NCBI GenBank assembly: GCA_949130485.1 | Contig: OX422195.1 | Span: 1,907,566 to 1,971,565, forward strand | Source: Agelas oroides | Lineage: Eukaryota; Porifera; Demospongiae; Agelasida; Agelasidae | Length of the DNA stretch: 64,000 nt | Direction: 5' to 3' | Part shown: positions 20,712 to 31,862 of the stretch, one piece after another | Layout of the letters: every line of letters starts with the position of its first letter | Position numbering within the stretch: position 1 is the stretch's first letter | Translations under genes and position numbers: made by a program | The notes under the pieces: model-generated | What the model saw: only the letters and a program-made list of their open reading frames with translations | The model's database searches: none | Told to the model about the DNA's origin: nothing

Positions 20712-22922
20712 ATGAAACTTGGAAACTTTCTCCTGTTTCTACTAATCGTTGGGACCTGCAGAGGCCGCGGTAACGGGAGTGTTCTCCAACTGCTGGTCGT
20801 GCTGAATGTTCAAGGCGGGCCTGGAGTTCCAGGGTGGGACAGGGGACTTGAGATCCTCCCAGTTGCCCAGCTGGTTGTGGACAAGATCAATGGAGACCCC
20901 AGCATCCTACCTGGGTACAACCTAGAGCTCATCCAGGTAGACACAGGAAAATGCACGGACAACTTTCACAGTGAGGGCCTCATAAACTTTGTTCGTCAGA
21001 TTACGCAGGAGGAGAACCACATAGTTGGGGTAGTAGGACTGTTCTGTACCAGTGTGGCCCAGCTGCTCTCACCACTAGCCGGACACCAAGGAATCAGTCT
21101 TCTTCAGATTTCTGGTTCAGCGTCACCTGTTCTTCGCAACCAGGAGAGGCACCCCTACCTCTGGCACATGATCCCCTCCTCTGCTGCATACGTTGATGCT
21201 GTTTTAGAGATGATGGATGCATTTGAGTGGCGAAATATTGCAGTAATCGGAGCTCCAGGTGGTTTGTACTACCACACTGCAAAAGAGTTTACTCTCAAAG
21301 TAAGTGGAAATGATTCCAGATTGGTAACTTTACTGATTTCTGATGGGCAGGTTTCCTCTGCACTAAGAGACTTGCGACAGTCAAGGAAGAGAATTGTATT
21401 TGCTTCAGTTGAAGCTAAAGTAGCAGCACAGATGATCTGCCTAGCCTATCAGGAAGGACTTGTTTGGCCAAATTACACATGGATATTCCCAGATCATCAC
21501 ATTGAAGACTTCTTGCTTCATGCAGATGATATGTGTGATGTTGATGTTCTGAGACGAGCACTAGAAAGAGTATACCTTCTACATTTTCATGACAACTCAA
21601 GTGATCCATATACACAGTACAATACCACCCTCACACCAAATCTTTATGCCAATGTCATGCGTGATTCTATACAAGCTTTTGCACTTTCTCTAAATGCCAC
21701 AATGGACCGTCTCCAAGCAATGAATTTGTCTTTGGAGGATTATCGTCTAGGGAACTCTAACATTACAGACATGATTGAAAGAGAGCTGATGACATTGTCT
21801 TTCACTGGCTCTCTTGGTCATGTGCGGTTTGATGCCAATAAACGAGAGTGGCAGACAACAGTGGACATTCTTCAGATCAGAAATGGGACCGCAACACAAG
21901 TTGGAAGTTATAATCCTGTTACTGGACAGCTTGTATATGATGAAGACATCGAGCCTATTCAAGATGTGCAAATCAGTGATATTCCTCGGATTTATAAGCA
22001 TTTATCATTGCCAGTTACTGTGATACTGTTGATGGTGACTGGGGTATGCATCATTTTTACAACCATCATGCTAGTTTTGTTTATCTATTACCGCAGGTCA
22101 GCTGAAATCAAAGCAACCAGCCTAAAGCTAAGTCTTCTCACATTTGTGGGCTGCTACCTGCTGTACATCAGCACTCTGTTTCATACTGTCGCAGATCTGA
22201 CTGATTATGATGGACCCTTTTTCTGCACTTTTGTCACCTGGTGTGCTGGTTTGGGGATTAATTTTGTATTTGGTACAATGCTTGTTAGAATGCTCCGAGC
22301 TTATCGCATATTCAGTTACTTTGGAAGGATGGGAAGGAAAAGGTGGTCAGATTGGTTTTTGTGCATTGTGGTGTTCATCCTTGTCGGAGTTGAGGCCATG
22401 TTGTTGCTCATTTGGGCACTGGTTGATGTGTTAACTGTTCGAGAAGTTGAAACATACCAAGCGACAGCATCTCCACCATACATTGAGGTTGTGCAATACT
22501 GCTCCAGTAATTACCTTCACATTTGGCTTATTATAGTTTTTGCTGAAGTGGGAATGTTGATATTTGTGGTAGCAGTTCTTGCTTTTAAGACTCGAAAAAT
22601 TCGACGGAAACACTTTAAGGATACAAAGAAAGTAAATATATACTTATTTATGAACATTTTGCTTATTTGTGTAATCATACCATTCTGGTGGGTGCTAAGA
22701 ACTGTGAATGATTCTTCTGCAAGTGTTGTTCTCCTATACCTTGGCTACGCTGGAACTGCAACACTCTGTCAGCTTTTACTTTTTGTTCCAAAGGTCTTGC
22801 CACCCCTTATGAGTCAACTGTTCCACAAGATACCAGAAAAGAAAATCAGAAAAATCAATGATTTGTTGTCTGAAAAAATGAACACTGTAACTTCAACCAT
22901 GTCAACCGACTTATTATACTAA
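20712..22922 (+). CDS. Class C GPCR, GABA-B-like receptor (family 2, copy B, intact)
   Basis: A 736-residue intronless frame. Signal peptide NFLLFLLIVGTCRG (about 5-18). Flytrap domain about 24-420 (VLQLLVVLNVQGGPGVPGWD, GVVGLFCTSV, GISLLQISGSASP). TM1 starts near 433 (LPVTVILLMVTGVCIIFTTI); seven helices end near 690 with LCQLLLFVPKVLPPL, whose FVPK word is like GABA-B TM7. Cys in FFCTFVTWC and VVQYCSSNYL are placed for the class C disulfide. Inner loop 3 has AFKTRKIRRKHFKDTKKVN, close to the family 1 loop. A basic then Ser/Thr-rich tail follows (KIPEKKIRKINDLL to the end), with no long coiled coil. There is no cysteine-rich domain. This is the only uninterrupted copy of family 2 here. The ligand is unknown. 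Confidence 0.92.
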   Translation: MKLGNFLLFLLIVGTCRGRGNGSVLQLLVVLNVQGGPGVPGWDRGLEILPVAQLVVDKINGDPSILPGYNLELIQVDTGKCTDNFHSEGLINFVRQITQEENHIVGVVGLFCTSVAQLLSPLAGHQGISLLQISGSASPVLRNQERHPYLWHMIPSSAAYVDAVLEMMDAFEWRNIAVIGAPGGLYYHTAKEFTLKVSGNDSRLVTLLISDGQVSSALRDLRQSRKRIVFASVEAKVAAQMICLAYQEGLVWPNYTWIFPDHHIEDFLLHADDMCDVDVLRRALERVYLLHFHDNSSDPYTQYNTTLTPNLYANVMRDSIQAFALSLNATMDRLQAMNLSLEDYRLGNSNITDMIERELMTLSFTGSLGHVRFDANKREWQTTVDILQIRNGTATQVGSYNPVTGQLVYDEDIEPIQDVQISDIPRIYKHLSLPVTVILLMVTGVCIIFTTIMLVLFIYYRRSAEIKATSLKLSLLTFVGCYLLYISTLFHTVADLTDYDGPFFCTFVTWCAGLGINFVFGTMLVRMLRAYRIFSYFGRMGRKRWSDWFLCIVVFILVGVEAMLLLIWALVDVLTVREVETYQATASPPYIEVVQYCSSNYLHIWLIIVFAEVGMLIFVVAVLAFKTRKIRRKHFKDTKKVNIYLFMNILLICVIIPFWWVLRTVNDSSASVVLLYLGYAGTATLCQLLLFVPKVLPPLMSQLFHKIPEKKIRKINDLLSEKMNTVTSTMSTDLLY

Positions 22923-23438
22923 AATGCCTCAGATTGTTATAGCCTGTCCCTTGTCAATTATTGTTATATACCCACATGCTGGAACTGCAAGAGATGTGCA
23001 ACTAACATTGACGGAGATGAAGAATCTATTGAGTGGTTAGCTATAGTCTAGTTTCAGTGGACTCTCTCATTGATAATCCCTGTCTATGTATCACCCATCT
23101 ATTAAATCATTTGTGAGGTTTATATACAACTCCCTAGTACAAAATCCCTTACTATAGTGTTACATTTTAAATGGTTTTTGATAATTTTAGTGTCAACATG
23201 TTTACCCTATACAGAGAAGTGCACAACATTTTCCTAAGTTGCATGTGTGTGACACATCAAACATTTCATTGAAGTACATCCGTTCTCTTTTTACTGAGCT
23301 GAGGTTAGGCGTCCACGCTTGAGGCTCAGTATGGCAGCATTTATGTGAAACTGGTTGTGATGGACGTGCATGGTGACCTCTGGATATGACACCACTTGTA
23401 AAGTCTCACCGGGTCCTCAACAGACTCTTGGAACATGG

Positions 23439-23491
23439 TAGTCTCGGAACCAGACCCTCGCATGCTGAGCGAGGGTCTGGTTCCGAGACTA
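23439..23491. repeat. Perfect foldback element, TAGTCTCG family (unit B)
   Basis: Exact duplicate of the 53-bp palindrome at 20304-20356, with the same 23-bp arms and 7-bp loop, carried along by the tandem duplication. Confidence 0.9.
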
Positions 23492-23571
23492 GAAACATGG
23501 GCCACATGGCTATGCCTCGCTCTGGCTTTAGTGAGTGTATTATAGTTACATATGCATATTATGAGGCAGGC

Positions 23572-23577
23572 AATAAA
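23572..23577 (+). promoter_or_regulatory. Possible polyadenylation signal of receptor copy B
   Basis: AATAAA with downstream GT/T-rich sequence, as in unit A. An ATTAAA near 23101, closer to the stop codon, is an alternative. Confidence 0.35.
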
Positions 23578-23719
23578 AGTTGTATTAAAGAACTATAATA
23601 AGGTCTTGGGTGTCTGCTGCTTTTTATCATGTGGACGCGGTGGTGGCAGCATATTAGTGGTTGGAAAGTTGCAGTCTGGGCAACCATTGGCCAATTTATG
23701 ACGGTGTTCCAAAATTAAA

Positions 23720-25348
23720 GAACAGCTCTGCCCCCTTCCTGTTTCCTGTATGCTACGTGATACGCACGGTGATCGGAGTAGCTAATCGACTTCAAAACTA
23801 GTAGGACAGTGTTGTAACTACACTGCATGCTCATTCGAATTCAATTATGAAACTTGGAAACTTTCTCCTGTTTCTACTAATCGTTGGGACCTGCAGAGGC
23901 CGCGGTAACGGGAGTGTTCTCCAACTGCTGGTCGTGCTGAATGTTCAAGGCGGGCCTGGAGTTCCAGGGTGGGACAGGGGACTTGAGATCCTCCCAGTTG
24001 CCCAGCTGGTTGTGGACAAGATCAATGGAGACCCCAGCATCTTACCTGGGTACAACCTAGAGCTCATCCAGGTGGACACAGGAAAATGCACGGACAACTT
24101 TCACAGTGAGGGCCTCATAAACTTTGTTCGTCAGATTACGCAGGAGGTGAACCACATAGTTGGGGTAGTAGGACTGTTCTGCACCAGTGTGACCAAGCTG
24201 CTCTCACCACTAGCTGGACACCAAGGAATCAGTCTTCTTCAGATTTCTGGGTCGGCGTCACCTGTTCTTCGCAACCAGGAGAGGCACCCCTACCTCTGGC
24301 ACATGATCCCCTCCTCTGCTGCATACGTTGATGCTGTTTTAGAGATGATGGATGCATTTGAGTGACGAAATATTGCAGTAATTGGAGCTCCAGGTGGTTT
24401 GTACTACCACATAGCAAAAGAGTCTACTCTCAAAGTAAGTGGAAATGATTCCAGATTGGTAACTTTACTGATTTCTGATGGGCAGGTTTCCTCTGCACTA
24501 AGGGACTTGCGACAGTCAAGGAAGAGAATTGTATTTGCTTCAGTTGAAGCTAAAGTAGCAGCACAGATGATCTGCCTAGCCTATCAGGAAGGACTTGTTT
24601 GGCCAAATTACACGTGGATATTCCCAGATCATCACATTGAAGACTTCTTGTTTCATGCAGATGATATGTGTGATGTTGATGTTCTGAGACGAGCACTAGA
24701 AAGAGTATACCTTCTACATTTCATTTCAACTCTAGTGATCCATATACACAGTACAATACCACCCTCACACCAAATCTTTATGCCAATGTCATGCGTGATT
24801 CTATACAAGCTTTTGCACTTTCTCTAAATGCCACAATGGACCGTCTCCAAGCAATGAATTTGTCTTTGGAGGATTATCGTCTAGGGAACTCTAACATTAC
24901 AGACATGATTGAAAGAGAGCTGATGACATTGTCTTTCACTGGCTCTCTTGGTCATGTGCGGTTTGATGCCAATAAACGAGAGTGGCAGACAACAGTGGAC
25001 ATTCTTCAGATCAGAAATGGGACCGCAACACAAGTTGGAAGTTATAATCCTGTTACTGGACAGCTTGTATATGATGAAGACATCGAGCCTATTCAAGATG
25101 TGCAAATCAGTGATATTCCTCGGATTTATAAGCATTTATCATTGCCAGCTGCTGTGATACTGTTGATGGTGACTGGGGTATGCATCATTTTTACAACCAT
25201 CATGCTAGTTTTGTTTATCTATTACTGCAGGTCAGCTGAAATCAAAGCAACCAGCCTAAAGCTAAGTCTTCTCACATTTGTGGGCTGCTACCTGCTGTAC
25301 ATCAGCACTCTGTTTCATACTGTCGCAGATCTGACTGATTATGATGGA
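23720..25348 (+). repeat. Tandem unit C of the family 2 array, truncated
   Basis: Matches unit B from its left boundary to TATGATGGA at 25348, then changes abruptly to unrelated sequence. It is more diverged than A and B are from each other, so it is older or evolving without constraint. Confidence 0.9.
23847..25348 (+). pseudogene. GABA-B-like receptor, family 2 copy C, truncated and broken
   Basis: Codons 1-172 match copy B. Then TGG has become TGA (24363-24365), giving a flytrap fragment. The frame continues past the stop to about 24720, where one base is lost relative to copy B (ACATTTTCATGACA became ACATTTCATTTCA), a frameshift. Matching codons resume to 25348, where homology ends at the outer end of TM2/loop 1 (DLTDYDG). 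TM3-TM7 are missing. Three independent lesions make this a clear pseudogene. Confidence 0.93.
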
Positions 25349-25415
25349 GGCTAAGCCTGGCCTAACTGGACTACATTCCGGCCCTCATAGTGATAGTGCG
25401 TATATTGCAGTCCCA

Positions 25416-25475
25416 CTAGCCACTCCCTAGCCTCGTTCCCAGGCCCAGAGCCTGGGAACGAGGCTAGCCACTCCC
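25416..25475. repeat. Perfect foldback element flanked by 12-bp direct repeats
   Basis: An 18-bp perfect stem (CTAGCCTCGTTCCCAGGC at 25427-25444 with 25450-25467, loop CCAGA). It is flanked by the direct repeat CTAGCCACTCCC at 25416-25427 and 25464-25475, partly overlapping the arms. The arms resemble the TAGTCTCGxxACCAGACC family and the degenerate hairpins at about 4897-4942 and 34803-34845. The direct repeats may be a target-site duplication. Confidence 0.8.
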
Positions 25476-25666
25476 ATGAGCAATGTACCTACTGCTGTTA
25501 ATGGTCTCAAGAAAAACTATATGTGACCATCATACTTAATGGTAATTTTGTACTGGACTGTGCAGTTGATTGTCCTGTGACCTTTGTACTTTGTGGCTCA
25601 TGATGAACTCTATATGCATGGTTTCCCTTCATATATCAACATAGGAATTGGGTTTTCTCACTGCAG

Positions 25667-28600
25667 ATATGGTGGTAGTTTTGAAGTTGAGGGAACTCAT
25701 GACATTGATCAAGGTTTTGTGTGCAGTGATCAGTCACCAACTGATGCATTATGCTACACACACAAAACACCATAAATGGTATTGCTAGTTTTTCCCCCAC
25801 ACTAGGCTGGCTTGCAGAGGTGCGATCCAGCAGCATGAATGTTAAGATCCTTCCACGGCTGTTGTTTGAGGGCTGGAGCATGATGGACTACAAGAATCTC
25901 TTTGCGGATGAAAGAAAGAAAAGAGAAATGGTCGAGTACATTGTGCATGTTCTAAAGGTGACTATACAAGCGTATAATATAAACTCATTCATCATTCATT
26001 TTATAGCGTGCATGAGAGTTGAGCCAGCCCGTGGCAGATGCTAGTTCATTCAGGGTTCAAAGTGCATGGTAGCCATTCATGCACAGTTACTTGCAGCAGC
26101 ATAGGGACTATTTCTGCAATGCCTGCCAAGTAGGCTGGTTGCTTGATAATAACATTTAGGCCCTGTTAGTACATTAGGTTGAAAGGAGTATAGTGTAAGG
26201 AGTCAGGTATAGTTAGTCACTATTACTGTTGAATGCAATGTCTTTTTCACTGCACTTCCTTGTCTCATGTGCTGTATGTGCAGCCAACTGGGGGGTCACC
26301 ACAAGAGGTTAGACATCCTTCACCACTTCCTTCCTTTGCAATTGCACTATTCTGTATGTACAATGTACCTCTATTGATCCCCGGTCTTGCCATTTCTCCC
26401 TCTCAGTCTCTCTATTTTAAACAACAAGAGATTGCTTTCTATACTTCTACACTCCTTGTGTGTATAAAATTATTAGTCCAGGATAAGACCAATGGGTTTT
26501 TATACCCACTTTATATTTCCTGCAGTGAACTCTCTCAGCTGGTGAGGCTGATAGCAGAACACCTTCACGGTGAGGACCTGCAGACCATCCTAGTCATCCC
26601 TGCCATGATGAGAGGGTCAGTAGTTGAGTTAATGGAGTACGTCCTTATAGAAATGTGCATACTCTGTTATTATTCTATGCAGAAACTGTTAAGGTTGTTA
26701 CATAGTATGTTATGTATGCACTGATATATGGATTGTGAAATAGTGAAACAAGCACCACGTGTTCCTATAAGCTTACAAGTAACCATGACAGTTATGAGTG
26801 ATGGAACTTCTTCAAACATAAGGCCCCAATTTGTTGATTTTTAGTTTCTCATCAGGTGTTTCTCCTGCACACAAGACAGGTGGGCGGGCGGGTATTTCCA
26901 TTATGTATTTATCCATAGCCAGCAGATATTTTTTCCGAACGAACCCGACAAACATGATACCAGGAGGATCAGCGCTGGTTATACACCATCGTAGAGGGGT
27001 TCTATTGGATGCCGTACAGTAGACAGACATGTTTGTTAGCGATACGTTCATTGTTACGCTTATCCGGTTCGTTCGTACATCGTTAATTTTCTTTTATTTA
27101 TTGCAGAAAATTTATGCAGATGGTCAATGAGAAGCTAAAAATCAATACTTTGGGGCCTAATGTAGCATTATTTCGTGGACTCTTGTCAATGGAGCTGAAC
27201 TAGTGGTATAGACGCTAATATAGTCATATGATTACGTTAAGAAATCATCTCTCTGAATGAGTGAACAAATGAATGAATACCCGTGTGTTATGTGTGTCTC
27301 TTCTCCAGCTCTCTTTTTGGTGAGGCTGAGTTTCGAAAGTTGGCCCCTCATGTGGATGGTTTCAGCCTCATGACCTATGACTACTCCAGGCCAGGAAGGT
27401 GGGTGAAATGAGATATGAATCCTCGATTCCTTGTAGTAGTCTTGGTACATGTGATGTCAATAAATGTTGACATACACTTATTAGTTTTGAGATTTGTTGC
27501 CCAAATGTAACCCACCTAGAAGTATATATAGGCCAGGCTAGTTGTGTTCCCACGTCTCTGGATCTTGCAGCCTCCAGCCCTTGGATGGAAGGACTGTCTC
27601 AATTGGTCATTCCCATGCCATCGCTGCCTCCAATGTTTCATCACTGATTGGTTTCAAGCTCCTTCTTGTAGTATGTATGTGCAGGCAGCACCTGTAGACA
27701 GAGGGTAGACACACAGGGAAGCCCCTGATGAAGGAACTTGAGATGTCACTTAAGTCATGCTCAATCTGCTCTCCTCAGTCCTGGTGCTACTTCTCCTATT
27801 GACTGGGTGAAGGAGTGTGTTCTCTCACTGGCACCTGAGCCTTCTCCTCAGAGAAACAAGATCCTGCTAGGACTCAATTTCTATGGCTACGACTTCAGCG
27901 CCTCAGACATGGAAGGTATGTAGTTGGAGTTTGTATTTCTCTGTATACTACTATAGTTCGAGTTTATATTTTCTCCTCAACTAGAACTACGCTTGTGTTT
28001 GCTATTATGGAGGTGTTTACACTTGATTTGTCATAACTATTTGGTTGCCCTCAATCAATAGCTATATATATCAGTGTGCTTATAGTCTTCAGAGTTGGTT
28101 TATGTTGTATCATTCCCTTTGTTGCTTGCACCTCTCAATGCTATCACTTCAGTATACCTTCTGTTTTCTTTATGCAGCTGTTGTTGGAAACAGGTAGGCC
28201 GTTATGTTCATCTTGCAGATGAACAATTTCACCCATCCACATTACAACTGTGTATCAGGTATCTGGAACTGCTTAACAAGCATAAACCCAAGATGAAGTG
28301 GGACGACCACTGTGCAGAGCACTATTTCTCTTACAAGTAAGAGGAGATTGTACTATTAAATAATTATGCTTTACCAATCAATCTATACCGGTAATTATGC
28401 CACCCTTACCACTTACCAAACAGAGTTGGAAGTGCTCGCCATGAGGTCTACTTCCCTACCCTCCAGGTAAGAATGATACACTACTTAGCACTGACCAGTG
28501 CCCAACAATGTATGGTCATGATCAGGATCCAATGTTTTTGTTTATTTATTTATTTGTTTGTTAGTTTGATTTTTTGTTTGTTTTTTGTTTATTTTTCAAT

Positions 28601-28843
28601 GCTGCTATGCAGTGTTGGATGCTCTTCCATGCCACTTTAGGCTGCTATGTACTCCTTTTACTGCACATGCAACAATCACTGTAAAGTACTGAAGTTGTGC
28701 CAACCTTAGAAATTATGCTTCCTCAATTTATTTCCTGTCGACAGTCCATTAGCAGGAGACTGGAACTGGCAAAGGAGCTTGGTACTGGAATATCAGTATG
28801 GGAAGTTGGACAAGGACTGGACTACTTTTATGATCTTTTGTAG
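25667..28843 (+). pseudogene. CHID1-like (chitinase domain-containing 1) gene, 3' exons only
   Basis: Exons with GT-AG borders and consistent phase: 25667-25713, 25806-25957, 26526-26615, 27309-27398, 27779-27915, 28178-28193 (16 bp), 28259-28336, 28424-28466, 28745-28843 (stop TAG). They spell GGSFEVEGTHDIDQG, KILPRLLFEGW, ILVIPAMM, LAPHVDGFSLMTYDYS, KILLGLNFYGYDF, KPKMKWDD, EVYFPTLQ and [16 protein letters not shown] recognise these as the C-terminal two thirds of CHID1, a secreted/lysosomal GH18-like protein that binds saccharides. The signal peptide and first part of the barrel are absent upstream, where receptor copy C ends. No exon for the segment with the FDGFVVEVW-type strand is found between 25957 and 26526, and the phases of those two exons do not join. 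It is likely a 5'-truncated relic, unless missing exons lie elsewhere. Confidence 0.8.
26821..27158. mobile_element. Small inverted-repeat transposon in a CHID1-like intron
   Basis: Ends are AGGCCCCAATTTGTTGATTT (left) and, read on the minus strand, AGGCCCCAAAGTATTGATTT (right). Similarity of about 35 bp extends to TTTCTCAT/CTTCTCAT. The 338-bp element lies between two coding exons. Its interior has a 79-codon minus-strand frame (26812-27051) that I do not recognise. It may be a relic of a transposase or chance. Flanking A/T-rich bases do not give a clear target duplication. Confidence 0.75.
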
Positions 28844-29039
28844 AAGACAGTACTGTAACTTTGTGAAGTGGCCAAATTCTAAAACTTAAAAATCTGCATG
28901 TTGCCTTCTCCATTCCTTGGTTTGGTTGCATGGCAGTTCAAGATCAACTTTGGCCAGTACAGATGGTTTCCAAATGGGTAGAGCCAACCACCTTGGGATC
29001 CGGAGGGTGATTGTGCAGTTAAGAGTCAGCAGTACAGCT
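28844..29039. other. Spacer between the CHID1-like gene and the 21-bp satellite
   Basis: Short 3' flank. No polyadenylation signal of the canonical form is visible, which agrees with the CHID1-like locus being a relic but does not prove it. Confidence 0.4.
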
Positions 29040-31222
29040 GGCATAAGGACAGAAGGACAACACTTGACAACATAAGGAAAATCATACGGACAACATGCAT
29101 TGGACAACATAAGGACAAGACTGGACAGCATAAGGACAACACTGAACAACATAACGACCACAGTGGACAACATAAGGACAACACTGGACAATATAAGGAC
29201 AACACTGCACAATGTAAGGACAAGACTGGACAACATAAGGACAAGCATAAGGACAGCAATGGACAACATAAGGACAACATAAGGACAAGCATAAGGACAG
29301 CAATGGACAACATAAGGACAAGACTGGACAGCATAAGGACAAGACTGGGCAGCATATATAAGGACAACACTGGACAACATAAGGACAACACTGGACAACA
29401 TAAGGACAAGACTGGACAGCATAAGGACAACAATGGAAAGGTAAGGACAAGACTGGACAGCATAAGGACAGTACTGGACAACAGGAGGACAGCAGTCGAG
29501 ACCGTAAGGAGTAGACTTGACAACATAATGACAACAGTAGACAGAATAAGGACAACAATTGACAGCGTAATAACAACATTGGACAGAACAAGGACGACAT
29601 TGGACAGCATAAGGACGACACTGCACAGCATAAAGACAACACTGTACAGCATAAGCGCAACACTGGACAACATAAGGTCAATACTGGACTGCACAAGGAC
29701 AATACTGGACAGAATAGGGACAAGACTGGACAGAATAAGGACAATACTGGACAACATAATGACAAAACTGGACAGAATAAGGACAAAACTGGACAGAATA
29801 AGGACAACAGTGGACAACATAAAGACAAAATTGGACCACATAAGGACAAGACAGGACAACATAAGGACAGCACTGGACAACAAAGACAACAGTGGACAAC
29901 ATACAAAAAAATTGGACCACATAAGGACAAGACAGGACAACATAAGGACAACACTGGACAACATACGGACAACACTGGACAACATAAGGACAACACTGGA
30001 CAACATAAGGAGAAGACTGGACAACATTAGGACAACACCATAAAGCATAACGACAAGACTGGACAGCACAAGTACCAGACTGGACAGCATAAGGACAAGA
30101 CTGGACAACATAAAGACAGCACTGGACAACATAAGGACAACACTGGACAACATAAGGACAACACTGGACAACATAAGGAGAAGACTGGACAACATTAGGA
30201 CAACACCATAAAGCATAACGACAAGACTGGACAGCACAAGTACCAGACTGGACAGCATAAGGACAAGACTGGACAACATAAAGACAGCACTGGACAACAT
30301 AAGGACAACGCTGGGCAATGTAAGGACAACACTGGACAACGTAAGGACAACAATGGACACCATAAGGACAACACTGGAACAACACTTTAAAGCATAAGGA
30401 CAACACTGTGAAGCATAACGACAAGACTGGACAGCACAAGTACAAAACAGGACAGCATAAGGACAAGACTGGACAACATAAAGACAGCACTGGACAACAT
30501 AAGGACAACACTGGACAACATAAGGACAACACTGGACAACATATGGACAACAGTGGACAACATAAGAATAGCACTGAACAACATATGGACAACACTGGAC
30601 AACATTAGTAGAAGACTGGACAAAATATGGACTACACTGGACAACGTAAGGACAACACTTGACAACATAAGGACAACACTGGGCAACATAAGGACAACAC
30701 TTGACAACATAAGGACAACATTGGACAACAGTGGACAACATAAGAATAGCACTGAACAACATATGGACAACACTGGACAACATTAGTAGAAGACTGGACA
30801 AAATATGGACTACACTGGACAACGTAAGGACAACACTTGATAACATAAGGACAACATTGGACAACAGTGGACAACATAAGAATAGCACTGAACAACATAT
30901 GGACAACACTGGACAACATTAGTAGAAGACTGGACAAAATATGGACTACACTGGACAATGTAAGGACAACACTGGACAACATAAGGACAACACTGGACAA
31001 CATAAGGACAACACTGGACAACATAAGGACAACACTGGACAACATAAGGACAACACTTCACAACATAAGGACAACATTGGACAACATAAGTTCAACATAA
31101 TACAACATAAGGACAAGACTGGACAACATAAGGACAACACTGGACAGCATAAGGACAACACTGGACAACATAAGGACAACACTGGACAACATAAGGACAA
31201 GACTGGAACAACATAAGTTCAA
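29040..31222 (+). repeat. 21-bp satellite (GGACAACATAAGGACAACACT)
   Basis: About 100 copies of a 21-bp unit that reads GGACAACATAAGGACAACAC plus T. The period is a multiple of three and the unit has no stop in several frames on both strands. Long false frames therefore arise, such as 627 codons on the minus strand (29026-30909) rich in Cys, Leu and Val, and a plus-strand frame of DNIRTTL heptads. Higher-order repeats are present: a block with AAGTACCAGACTGGACAGCA recurs at about 30068, 30238 and (variant) 30438, and a block with GAATAGCACTGAACAACATA recurs at about 30565, 30743 and 30879, offsets of 178 and 136 bp (a difference of two units). Confidence 0.95.
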
Positions 31223-31440
31223 CGTAATATTGCTTGATGTGACGACTGCCAAACATGGTATAATACCCACAGAAAGAGAAACAGAAGAGAGAGGAATCAT
31301 GAAAGATGGTACGAACAAACAGAGAAGGGCACTGGGTTGCAGCAAAGAGGAGAGTCAAGTATAGAGCCAAGTAGAGTCAAGTAGAGCTAGGGTAGAGTGT
31401 AGCAGAGTCACATAGAGGATATAGTAGAGTCTAGTAGAGC
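31223..31440. other. Spacer with short AGTAGAGTC-type repeats
   Basis: After about 130 bp of unremarkable sequence, 31352-31440 is made of imperfect AGTAGAGTCA/AGTAGAGCC words. It leads directly into the 10-bp satellite block. Confidence 0.55.
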
Positions 31441-31862
31441 CAAGTAGGGCCTTATGGTGTCTTATGATGTCTCATGGTGTCTCATAGTGTCTTATGATGT
31501 CTCATGGTGTCTCATGGTGTCTCATGGTGTCTTATGATGTCTCATGGTGTCTTATGGTGTCTTATGGTATCTCATGGTGTCTTATGGTGTCTTGTGGTGT
31601 CTCATTGTGTCTTATGGTGCCTCATTGTGTCTTATGGTGTCTCATTGTGTCTTATGGTGTCTCACGGTGTCTTATGGTGTCTCATGGTGTCTGATCATGT
31701 CTTATGATGTCTCATTGTGTTTTATGATGTCTTATGGTGACTCATGGTGTAAGATACCATGAGAAATCACGAGACACAGTGAGACACCATGAGACAGTAT
31801 GAGACACCATTAGGCACCATAAGACAGCATGAGACACCATGAGACATAGTATAACACCATCC
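31441..31862. repeat. 10-bp satellite block with internal orientation switch
   Basis: From 31441 to about 31752 the words are TGTCTYATGG (plus orientation, the TGG variant). From about 31753 to 31862 they are ATGAGACACC (minus orientation). The switch makes an inverted repeat that could fold on itself. The variant matches blocks at 48640-48900 and 57595-58140. It is a small island of the edge satellite inside the gene region. Confidence 0.85.

Larger units (their letters stand above)
20585..23719 (+). repeat. Tandem unit B of the family 2 receptor array
   Basis: 3135-bp unit, nearly identical to unit A over coding and flanking sequence. It contains the intact receptor gene, the 3' palindrome and the possible polyadenylation signal. 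The junction with unit C is at 23719/23720 and is identical in sequence to the A/B junction (CCAAAATTAAA, then GAACAGC). Confidence 0.95.

Noticed and set aside
26812..27051. 79-codon minus-strand frame in the CHID1-like intron
   Set aside because: Lies mostly within the inverted-repeat element and extends past its end; I recognise no domain.
29026..30909. 627-codon minus-strand frame rich in Cys, Leu and Val
   Set aside because: Product of the 21-bp period; equal-quality frames exist on the other strand.
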